From: Euonymus europaeus
Taxonomy: Eukaryota > Streptophyta > Magnoliopsida > Celastrales > Celastraceae
Assembly (NCBI GenBank): GCA_963580455.1
Contig: OY756965.1
Location: forward strand, 24,898,902 to 24,962,901
Length of the DNA stretch: 64,000 bases
Reading direction: 5' to 3'
The notes under the pieces: model-generated
Seen by the model: the letters and a program-made list of their open reading frames with translations, nothing else
What the model was told of the DNA's origin: nothing
Databases searched by the model: none
Shown: in pieces, positions 11,036 to 21,044 of the stretch
How positions within the stretch are numbered: the first letter of the stretch is position 1
How the letters are laid out: each line of letters starts with the position of its first letter
Made by a program: the position numbers and the translations under genes

Positions 11036-14000
11036 ATGTCGCAGAAGAGGCAGCAAGAGGATGGAAAGTCTCGATCAGAAGGGAATTCTTCAGAGGATAA
11101 GAGGAGGAAATTGAAGAAGTAAGTTTACTGAACTATGCTTTGCAACATATATAATTTTCTAGCTGGTACTCATATTTGCCAATGATGTTGTTTAGTGTGG
11201 TTCAAGATGTTATGAGGATGCAGTCACTTCAGCGTTATCTAGAGCCATTGATTCGCAAAGTGGTATGTTTATTCAAGTGCCTACTTACATTACAACCATG
11301 GTTTTAAACAATATTTGTTTCTTTGAGGGGAACTGCTAGTCATGCCACTGCCGGCTCATGAAATCTTTCTTTCTCGAAAAAAAAAAAAAAACTAAGGGAC
11401 TGCCGGTGGTAGTCGGGTTTTTTCTCCCCCCCTCTTCAAGTAGTATGGATTGACAGTTTTATATGTGAAGAATTTGCTGTATCCACTGAATTTTTTGGTT
11501 TTACTGGATTTTTCATGAAGTTGGTCTAAAATTTTGTATTATATACTTTTACAGGTCAAGGAGGAAGTTGAGTCTGCTCTTAAAAAACATATATCCAGCA
11601 TTAAACAGTAAGATCACTATCTTTTAACTGGATTTGCTCATATCTATCTACATTGGAAAGTGATAGCAAGAAGATGTGAAAAATCTAGAGTCAGAAGTTC
11701 TAGCTTGGTTGACCACCATTGGCATTGGAATTGCATAGCTGAAGTTCGATATGCATCCGTGCAGGGACAGCAGGAAAGAGACGAGTACTACTGAATCTAG
11801 AAGCTTGCAACTGCACTTTCTAAATACTCTCTCACTTCCAGTTTTCACTGGAGCTCGTGTTGAAGGAGAGGATTGTTTTGCTATCAAAGTTGCTCTTGTC
11901 GATGCTAGTACTGGGAAAATTGTAAGCACGGGTCCTGAATCCTCTGCCAAGGTGGAAATAGCAGTTCTAGAGGGTGACTTTGATGGCGATGACAGCAACA
12001 TCTGGACACATGAGGAGTTCATAAGTAATATTGTTAGAGAGAGGGAGGGGAAAAAACCCCTTCTCACCGGAGATGCATTTCTGAACCTAAAGGAAGGCAT
12101 TGGTTTCATTGGCGAGATCTCATTTACAGACAACTCAAGCTGGACAAGGAGTCGGAGATTCAGGCTTGGGGCTAGAGTTGTGGATAACTTTGATGGAACT
12201 ACAGTTAGAGAGGCAAAGACGGAATCCTTCATCGTCAGAGATCATCGCGGAGAATGTGAGTACCATATATATGTATTTATACTTGGTAAATATGCATTAG
12301 CATACATGAACTCCCTTGCTGTTTAATTAAGATATCCACGAAAATGCAATTCTTAGCGTAAAAAATAGTATCACGGTTATGAATTCTATCAGGTGAAAAC
12401 TCAGGAGTCCATTTGGAAGTTGTTTTTTCTTTTAGTTTTTTAAAACGATTTTGAGTTAATGTTTTCAAAACAGTTTTAAAAATTAAAAGTATGTTGAAAA
12501 TTCATTTGATTTGTGTTTTTCGACAATTTTTTTTGTTATCGAAAACATGAATTTGAAATTGAAATTCATTTGAAATTGTTCAAAATGAAATTATTGAAAT
12601 TCATTAAAATTAAACTCAAATTCAATCAAATCGGGTCAATAATGGGTCCATATATATTGCCGGTAAGTGATTTTAACGAAAATGTGGGGAGGGAGAGGAG
12701 AGAAAAAAAAAATCATTAAATAAAGTTTATTTTATTTACAATAATGCCACCGGTCCAAGTACAAAATTCACAAAAATACCTTCCGGTTCTTTTTGTTTTA
12801 TTGTTTTGAAAACTATAAATGAGTTTTTGATTTTTGAAAATTCTTTACTGAAAACACCATCCAAACAAATTTTAATTCTGTCTTTAATTTTACAAAACAA
12901 AAACTGTTTCGGAAATACTTTTGAAAAGTTGATGCAATGCTTAGTGACAACCATTGCATATATAAAAGAAGTCGCAAACCCGAATCTGCAAAAAAAAACT
13001 ATGGCTATTCTTTTGGTAAATTAGACTTTGGACAGTGGATCTTGTTTGGTACATGTTAAGATGCTTTGTGTTTGTGGAATTGCTGCCTTGATAGAAGAGG
13101 ATACAATGGTTTGTCTTGATGGTAGTTCATCTCTATGCACCTCTTACAGACATCCTGAGTTTTGGATTTGCTAGTTTTGCATCATGTGATGGGGTTGTCT
13201 TAATGTTCTGCTCTTTGGGACTCTCATTATAACTGTAAACCTATTGGTTTAAATTGAAAGCAGGCAAGTTCAAACATTGACAGTGAAAATTATAAAAATA
13301 ATAAAGACATAAGATCGACGAGAAAAATAACTTTGGATAATTTTCTCTAGTGTACAAGAAGCACCACCCTCCATCTTTGTTCGATGAAGTATGGAGATTA
13401 GAAAAGATTGGAAAAGATGGAGCGTTCCATAGACGTCTGAGTCGCGAGAATATCAAGACCGTGAAAGATTTCCTGACCATGCTCGTTATAGACGCTCCAA
13501 GGCTCCGGCATGTAAGAATTGACTGCCTTTTTGTTTCCTCCTTGCAACTTTACAGTAGTTAATCCTGTTTTCAGGGATTTATTAATCCAATATATCGCTG
13601 TAACAACCATTTTCGTTTGTCGGAACATGTGAAGGTCCTTGGCACAGGAATGTCTGCGAAAATGTGGGAAGTAACTGTTGAGCATGCCCGGACATGTGTC
13701 CTTGATAAGAGAATGTACATGTATAGCCCTCCTGGTTCTCCACAGAAAACTGGCGTCGTCTTCAACATTGTGGGTCTGGTGCTGGGGTTACTCTCAGAGC
13801 GTCAGTATATTCCTACAGAAAAGATGTCTGAAACTGAAAGGGCATGTTTCTCTTATCTCAGATATTTATTTATTTTTTCGTATATTTCTTCAGCAAATTC
13901 GGTATTCTTATGATTAATATGCTTCCTGCAGGCTGATGCTCAAAACTTGGCAATTGCTGCACTTGAACACTGGGAGGGAGTTGTATCTTTTGATGATGAA

Positions 14001-14522
14001 TCCTCTCTAACGGGGGGCATTTCGCAGTTGTCTAATGCTCTTCTCAGCTCAAGCCCACCCACAACAGAGAATTCTAACGCAAGCACGATTTTGGCCTCTC
14101 ATAAGACTGGCGGATTTGATTATGCCCAACCAGATATCATGACTTCAGCATATATTGTTGGGAATGCAAGTGGGTTGGATGATTATACCTTGCATCGTAT
14201 CCAAAATATTGATATTAAATATGACCAGACTTTGAGTTTTGCTGGCCAACTCCCCAACTCCCTCATCTGTGACATAGAATCTCTAAATCAAGCTTTCTGT
14301 GACGTTGATCATCTGCAGTTTTTTGATACTGAACTACAGTCTCAGAATGTGAGTTTGGAATCAGAAGATGATTTACAGAGTGCACTCGATAGCTTCCTCT
14401 TGGCACGAGCCATTGGAAAAGCTCAGACCAGATGGACCAAGATTTCAAGTGTATTGAAGTGGTTCTCAATAAGGAAACTTGTGGCATTAAAACGGAGCCG
14501 TGTCCGAGAAACTCCAAGGTGA
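11036..14522 (+). CDS. CBP60: Calmodulin-binding protein 60 (CBP60) family transcription factor
   Basis: Exons: 11036-11118, 11196-11262, 11555-11607, 11765-12255, 13351-13511, 13635-13841, 13932-14522, giving 550 aa in an open frame. The N-terminus [10 protein letters not shown] with KRRKLK is basic and looks nuclear. The CBP60 core follows: [73 protein letters not shown] and an [21 protein letters not shown] block. The C-terminal segment [20 protein letters not shown] is an amphipathic basic helix and the best candidate calmodulin site. Relatives are plant transcription regulators, several acting in immunity and salicylate synthesis. Intron 6 starts with GC rather than GT, and intron 4 contains a MITE. 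A CBP60 lying near SDH7 recalls Arabidopsis CBP60a, but I cannot fix the subtype. Confidence 0.93.
12409..12872 (-). mobile_element. AT-rich MITE in CBP60 intron 4 (same family as 32452-33008, opposite orientation)
   Basis: Starts with GTCCATTTGGAAGTTG and ends in ...AAAACACCATCCAAAC, an imperfect inverted pair ending in GTTTGGA. The interior, around 12541-12650, is the reverse complement of 32766-32860, including the CCCGATT word and repeats of AATTTCATTTGA. It is contained within the 1.1-kb intron 12256-13350 and does not touch splice sites. No clear target duplication was found. Confidence 0.55.
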
Positions 14523-14768
14523 TGTTGGTCGTAGAAATAATTGGCAAGGAAATATATCACCAATGTGCGCTGCCATGTTGCTGGTTCATAAATCTCGACA
14601 ATGCTGGCAGCAGATGAGGCAATTTCCATGCCTTTCCATATTAACTTGTAAATATGTGTTAATTAGCTTCCCATTCAAACAGTAAGTCAAGATAGGCGAC
14701 TACTTTTCAATGCTTGACCCACGGTTGTCAATGTTGTGCTTGGACAAGGAAACTCCCCCAGTAGGGCC

Positions 14769-14779
14769 TATATATATAC
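14769..14779 (+). promoter_or_regulatory. Probable TATA box of the UGT74 gene
   Basis: TATATATATAC lies about 40 bases before the ATG at 14817. If used at normal spacing, the transcript would start about 10-15 bases before the start codon, an unusually short leader. The CBP60 stop codon is only about 250 bases further upstream. Confidence 0.45.
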
Positions 14780-14816
14780 ATCTTTGTCTTCTTCTTCCAG
14801 AGAAAAAACAGAAGAA

Positions 14817-16744
14817 ATGCAGAATTATAAAGGTCATGTGGTTGTGGTTACTTATCCTGCCCAAGGCCACATAAGTCCACTCCTCCAGTTTGCTAAACGA
14901 CTGGCCAACAAGGGACTCAAGGCCACTTTAGCCACTACCCATTACACTGTCAAGTCCATTGATGCAACCACTGTAGGTATTGAGGCGATCTCCGATGGTT
15001 TTGATGAAGGTGGATTCAAGCAAGCACCAAATGTACAAGCCTACTTGGAGTCATTCAGATCTGTTGGTTCCAGAACTCTGGCAGAGCTTGTTCAAAAATC
15101 CAATGACTCAGGCTCACCTGTAAACTGTATTGTGTATGACTCAATGCTCCCCTGGGCTATAGACGTGGCGAGACAGTTTGGTATTTATGGATCTGTGTTT
15201 TTTACAACTTCAGCTTCAGTCTGTTCTTTTTATTGGCGAATTGACCATGGTTTTCTAGCTTTGCCTCCCAAGCAAGAAAACATGCCTCTGTTACTGCCAG
15301 GCCTACCTCCACTAGGATTCTCAGACTTGCCCAGTTTTATTGTGAAGCCGGAGAGCCAAACTGCTTACTTGCTTGTAATTTTGGAGCAGATTAGCAGACT
15401 GAGAGAAAATGATTGGGTTTTCTGCAATTCCTTTGAAGAGCTGGAAAGTGAGGTACACACTTTATTTGTAACCATATTTCATGAGCTTATTGTATTTTAT
15501 TGAGGTAACTGCGTGCTTTGATTCTGCCTAAACCCCTCGATCACGGGTTTGATCTCCTCACTCTCTCTAAATAGTAAATATCTTGACAAGTCGTAGAATA
15601 TTAACGTGGAAAACTGAACTTGGGTTCTCTAGAGCCGATTAATAGAGTAAATCAATTTTTTTGGGAGAGTAAATCATGTTTGAGACATCAGAGCTCAAAC
15701 AGAACCCATTGAATGACAAAGAGGATTATGACTTTGTGAGGAAGTTAAGGGTTCAACAGTGCAAAACTTGCATATATCAGTCAGTACAGTTGATTAAATA
15801 ATGGGAAGCATATTATGCAGTTGATTTTTCATGTGCTTTCTGGTAGATAAAATTCTTCAAAGAACTGCAAAATATCATAATATTCTTCCTGTTATGTTGC
15901 CAAAAAAATGTATGCAAGTCATGGTCCAGGAATTTATTTTTCTCATTCCACCAAAACAATCATGATTTCACTGATAATTTTGTTTTCCAATTTGTGGCAT
16001 GGACTATAAAAGCTGGTGAAGGCTATGTTGGGGCTGTGGCCACTGATGATGGTAGGTCCAATGGTACCATCAGCCTACCTAGACCAACAAATCCATGGAG
16101 ACAAAGGTTATGGGGCAAGTTTCTGGGAGCAAAACAGCGACAAATGCTTCAAATGGCTCGAGAAAAGGCAACCCAAGTCAGTGATATACATATCCTTTGG
16201 AAGCATGGCACACATTGCTGCTAAACAGCTTGAACAAATCGCATGGGGCTTGAAAGCAAGCAACAAGCACTTTCTGTGGGTGACGAGGGAGTCTCAGAAC
16301 AAGTTGCCAATTGAGTTTGTGAATTCATTAGGAGAGGAAGGGCTACTTGTGGAATGGTGCAACCAGCTAGAGGTGCTAGCTCACCAAGCTGTGGGTTGCT
16401 TTGTGACACACTGTGGATGGAACTCGACGCTTGAGGGCTTGAGCCTCGGCGTGCCGATGGTGAGCATTACACAGTCGAGTGACCAGCCTACTAATGCTAA
16501 GTTAGTGGAGGAGTGGAGGGTTGGAGTGAGAGCTAAGAAGGATGGAGAGGGCATTGTGACCAAGGAAGAACTGAAGGCTTGCATTGAAGAGGTTATGGTT
16601 GGAGAGAGTAGTGAAAAGATTGGGAGAAACGCCAAGAAATACAGAGAGCTAGCCAAGAGAGCTGTTGGGTTAGGAGGGAGTTCTGATAAGAATATAAGCG
16701 AGTTTGTAATGAAAGTGGCCAAGGACAAGGGCAAGCAAGCTTAA
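14817..16744 (+). CDS. UDP-glycosyltransferase, UGT74 group
   Basis: Two exons, 14817-15452 and 16013-16744, give 455 aa, a normal length for UGT74. The intron position, after an LESE segment, is the usual one for this group. Near residue 21, YPAQGHISPLLQFAKRL carries the catalytic histidine; YDSMLPWA carries the partner aspartate region. The PSPG donor-binding box starts at WCNQLEVLAHQAVGC and contains HCGWNSTLEGLSLGVP and a terminal DQ. One box position is odd: relatives have QW(S/T)DQ and this protein has QSSDQ. Enzymes of this group transfer glucose to acids or thiohydroximates such as salicylate, auxins or glucosinolate precursors in the cytosol; the substrate here cannot be told. The second-exon acceptor (AAAAG before CTGGTGAAG) has a weak pyrimidine tract, but it is the only one that keeps the family frame. 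Confidence 0.93.
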
Positions 16745-17283
16745 TAGCAAGTTTTGGCTTGTTGTAGTAATTTAATAATAATAATAACAAATAAATTTTG
16801 TTGTAAATATTTTTACTTACTATTTTTGGATATGTAATTCTTTTTTCGAAATTTAATATAGTTAAAGTATTTTAAAATTTCATTAAAAAAATTAGCAATT
16901 ATGCAATTAATCTTTTTTGTCACAACATATGTTTACTTGGAATTGTCATGTAAATATGAGACATTTTAGATGACTTAGACATTTTGAATTACTATTTATT
17001 GGGCCATTTAACATGACTCGTAGAATTTAAATATTTAAAATTACTTAATTCGTATTCTATCCTCCTAATTCTCAAATCGAGATATTATAATTATAGATTG
17101 CAATCACATAATTAAAATAGTATACAAAATAATTTATCCCTTACAGTATTCTCGTAATTCATTCTCATTTGAAATGAGCTAAGATATAAAATGAGTATTT
17201 CACTTAATCGGTTAATCGAAGGAGACCCTTTTGCTAAAAAAAACCCTCGAAATCTAATTCCATTACGGGGAAATACAATAAAG
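16745..17283. other. AT-rich spacer between UGT74 and SDH7
   Basis: Holds the UGT 3' UTR with ATAATAATAATAACAAATAAA, a plausible polyadenylation region, then AT-rich DNA. No gene was seen. Confidence 0.45.
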
Positions 17284-17359
17284 AGGGCAGAGGGAGGGGG
17301 AGGGGGAGAGGGGGAGGGGGAGAGGGGGAGGGAGAGGGAGAGGTAGAGGGAGAGAGAGA
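17284..17359 (+). repeat. Purine-only G-rich tract in SDH7 leader
   Basis: About 75 bases made of GGGGGA and GAGGG blocks end directly at the SDH7 start codon. At least eight runs of three or more G stand one to three bases apart, which fits G-quadruplex or triplex formation on the coding strand. It probably lies in the 5' UTR or core promoter. Function is not shown by sequence alone. Confidence 0.75.
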
Positions 17360-19920
17360 ATGGCCTGGATGCTCAAAACCTCCATTGCTTCTCAGTTCTT
17401 GTCCCATTCGCAGGTATTATCAAATCCACTCATTTAGTTTTCACATATGTTGAGTTTTTTTTCCTTCTGTCTTTTTTTTATAAAATCTCCCTCAAAATTT
17501 GAAACTGTTATGTAAAGCAGAAGTCGGAGGAGGTTTTAGCTCTTTCGCGCCGTGGATTCCACGTCGAACCAGGGCCTCGCGAGAAAGCTGTGAGTCATAC
17601 GTACCTTTCTCTGTCTTCCACTGGCATCATTTGGTGTTTGGGTTTTAACTTCGAAGTTTTATTTTTTTAAATCGATCGTTATGTTTGATGTGATGTTGGT
17701 TCTCTAAAATTATTATCTTTTTCACTTTGTTTATTTTTCTTTCATCGCGGATAAGTTAGATTCGCTCTGTAATCAAACTGCTTTGTGTGTTTGTGATATG
17801 GGTTCTTGGAATTTAGTGGCTTTCGATTTTTCAGGGTATTAGCAACTGCTATCATGAATCTACTTGAACAATTTTGTTAATGTCATCATTCTAGCGAAAG
17901 AAATTGTGAACAGTTCTTTTTAAAAAAAATAAGTTGAAGAAAATGTAGTACTTTTGAAACAATTGTGCTTTTATTAGTGAGTCGTCGATGACTTGTTCGT
18001 GAAGTTTTATTGTTATCATTACATTTTTTATGCAAAAAGCTAGAAACTACAGCTGATCTGTGAGATGTGTGTTCATGGTGCATCATTGGATATGTGATTC
18101 TCATGGTTTACTTGTATCTTGTGCTATGCTTATTTTCCTGGCAGCTCTTGGCGGAGGACCCAGCTCTTAGGCGGTTCAAATCGCATAAAAGGAGTGTATG
18201 GAGACTTAAAAGAATTGGCGATGTCCTCACAACTGTTGTGGTAGCAGGTCTGCTTCTTCTTTTTCTAAGAGTGACTATAATCATTTCCTTGAATACTAAT
18301 GCGCATAATTTTTTGGCCATTTTTTTGTTTTCTGACTTAATATTCATTTGCTTTAGATTTAAAGGAACATAGTATTATGATCATCTTACATCGTTTACGG
18401 CAAATCATCTTTTAATTTTTTCTCTGTAGTGTTATTGTTTTTTGGAGATAGTGTTAAGATCTTTGCTTGCTGGAATGGAAGTTCACCAATTTCTCATTAA
18501 AATTTATTATAATAGCAAGAAGGTGATAAATTCAGTTTCTGAGTGTGGGTTTTGCCTACACAGCTTAGACCTAGTATCAAAAGTAAAAGTGTACCTTGTG
18601 ACAGCTTTATTTTATATGGTGTATGTATGTGTGAGTGAATAGAACAAACAATGAGAAGTTGGTAGGACTGTAGGAGGGATTCCTCCGCATCTGTTGAGCT
18701 GCAAAAAGGTCAGTTTGTGTGCTGTCCTTTTGTGTCAGTAGAATCTTCTCAAAAACTCAGAAGATGATAGATCCATCCAACATATTTGATGGACCTTAGA
18801 TTCTTCATTTTTTAGTTGATCTGTGTGTGCGAGAAAGGAAACGAGAAAGAGAAAAAGAGGAGGGATACAACTGAGGTGGTATTGTCCACATGACCACATA
18901 TGATGAAAAGAGTGTTCTGTGGCATTTATGGTTTTCTTTTGTGTGGGTAGACTGTCCTCAGTGATTCAAATTTGAAGGGATAAATAGTAATAGCTGCCAT
19001 ATGACAGTTTTGAATGAGGTACGTTGTCAGTGGTTTTTGTTATTACAAATTTTTATTGCGTTTCCTTCTATCATTTGAGGATCCCAAGATGTAAGTCTAT
19101 TTCTTTCAGTTGTGCAATGTCTTCTTGGTTAAGTGGTGGATGCAATTGCTCCAGAAAAATTAGCGTTGGAACTGGCAGAATATCTGAGGACTCGAGCATG
19201 ATGCTTTTGAATACTCCAGTAAAAGAAAAGTGATGAACTTGCTGATTTCTTTGAAGTTGAATGAGAATAAATGAATAATATTACTCAAACGCTCTTCATT
19301 CATGAAAAAGAAAATCTCAATCTGGACACTTTTTAGAAAATGATATATGCTGTCTTCGAAGTTGTGGAATTACATTTCCTCGAAGAAAGAGTACCAAGCG
19401 GAACTTGTATCAACCTGCCTATTGAAATGACAAAAAGTACTTCTCTTTCTTTCTCTTAGTGCAGCGACAAATGACATTGAAACCTGTATACCATTTCACT
19501 TTCTACATTGCCATCTGATATGCTTAAAGGGCAGCGGCTTTTTCACCGCATCTCCTTGGGCTTTTAGCTTATCCGTTCCTAACCTGATTACCCCACTTGT
19601 GTGATTGTTCTTTGAAAACTCCTCTTTCTTTCCTCTTTCTGTTTTTTTCGTGGCTAATGGAAGCTACCTAATTTTCTTGTTAATATGCTCGCTGAAATTG
19701 GGGGTAGATATGTTTGCCTGAATTGGTGCAGAGAATATCTGAACAGTTTTCATCTCCCGGGGAGAACTTGTAGTACTTATTTTGTTGTTTGTCAAATTTT
19801 CCTTTGCTCGGTTTTTTTATACGTGCATTTTTTTCAGGATGTTGCTACGAAATCTATGTGAGAGCAGTGATGCGAGAAGAAGCTCGAAAACAGGCAAGAA
19901 CAGCAAGGGGAAGGGCCTAA
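17360..19920 (+). CDS. SDH7: Succinate dehydrogenase subunit 7 (SDH7), mitochondrial complex II
   Basis: Four exons, 17360-17413, 17521-17589, 18145-18247 and 19838-19920, encode 102 aa. The core matches plant SDH7 closely: [20 protein letters not shown], then [20 protein letters not shown] and [19 protein letters not shown]. The first exon gives a presumed mitochondrial targeting peptide, and [14 protein letters not shown] is a single membrane segment. SDH7 is a plant-specific accessory subunit that helps anchor succinate dehydrogenase in the inner membrane; it has no catalytic residues. Intron 3 is 1.6 kb and holds no recognisable gene. The frame is open through all joins. In Arabidopsis I recall SDH7 copies beside At3g47830 and beside CBP60a, both of which have relatives in this window. 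Confidence 0.95.
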
Positions 19921-21044
19921 TAAAGTGCTGTAAACTGTTGATGTTTCATGTTAAGACTTGTGTGTATTCCAGAAATTAATAAGCAGAACATATTTTATGA
20001 AATGCTTGAAATGAAACTATTTTGCGTTCGTAGTCTGGCAAATCTAAAGAAATCTTTTGCTTGATAGCACTCCTCCAGTTATTGAAAAATGTTTCTTTGG
20101 CTTTTTTTTTTTTTTTTCATTTCTTAAAGGAGAAACTTTGTGTGCAACTTGTTAAGTAATGTTGGAAACATAATTGGCCTACCATATGACTTGGTCCCTT
20201 TTGGCTTCCTTAAAATTTATAGACTGGGGACAGCTTTCGGCATAGATTGGAATTGAAAAAGGTTTCTTTGGAGAGAATTAGTGTTAATCGGAGAGGCTTA
20301 GATTCTGCAATCTTTGCCATCAAAGAAAAGCAAACGTTAACTGGAAGTGTTGAAGGACTTCTGCAAAATCACTAAAACCAGGAGAGGTAGTACGTTTTTG
20401 CATTAGTACAGAGTTGAGCATAATTCATAATTGGTTAATCCTCGAGCAAATCAGTCATTTTTTTAAAAAAATTATCATTGGCATGAGGGAGAACACCAAC
20501 CTTATCGTGGCTCAAATCCTACAAAATAAAGCTACCATTAAATCAAAAAGTTCATTCATTATTATTTGGTATTAAATAGGCAAACTGTAAACAACTCTCG
20601 TGCATAAAAATTATTCTCATGTTAAATTGGGTCGAGGATAAATATAACGTACACAATTATTCAAAACATTCATTCCTTACCATCAGAGTAAAAAGTAAAC
20701 TAACTCTCGCACACAAAAACTGCTCCCATGCTGGGTTGGGTTGGGACTTGGGATAATGTGGACTCAGTTCTCTAAAAAATACACTAAACGCAGCAATGAA
20801 CAAGTATACAAATCCAAGCATTACTGTGTTGGGATTGTGTAAGGGTACTGCAGTAATTCTGAAGTATGAAATTATCAAAACTGTACACGATAAGGACAGG
20901 TAGACAAACAGATAGTAGCGTGGTTTTTGTCTCATACGACTTGCTAAAGTCGTCGAAGGAGAGTCTCTTTTCTCTCCTCTCATCATAAAGGTGTTAGCTT
21001 TTGCTAAATTTGTGTGGATGCGATAGAAAAAGAGGAGGAGAGGC
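19921..21044. other. Spacer between SDH7 and LIM gene
   Basis: Holds the SDH7 3' UTR and the LIM gene promoter. Two related stretches near 20587-20650 and 20692-20760 both read GTAAAC..AACTCTCG followed by AAAA..T..TC.CATG, an old imperfect duplication. The last 40 bases are purine-rich leader. Confidence 0.4.

Noticed and set aside
11648..12232. Antisense open frame of 194 codons over CBP60 exon 4
   Set aside because: Shadow of the conserved CBP60 coding exon; no recognised domain.
15510..15560. SINE-like piece in the UGT intron (GGGTTTGATCTCC)
   Set aside because: Too short and without an A box to support.
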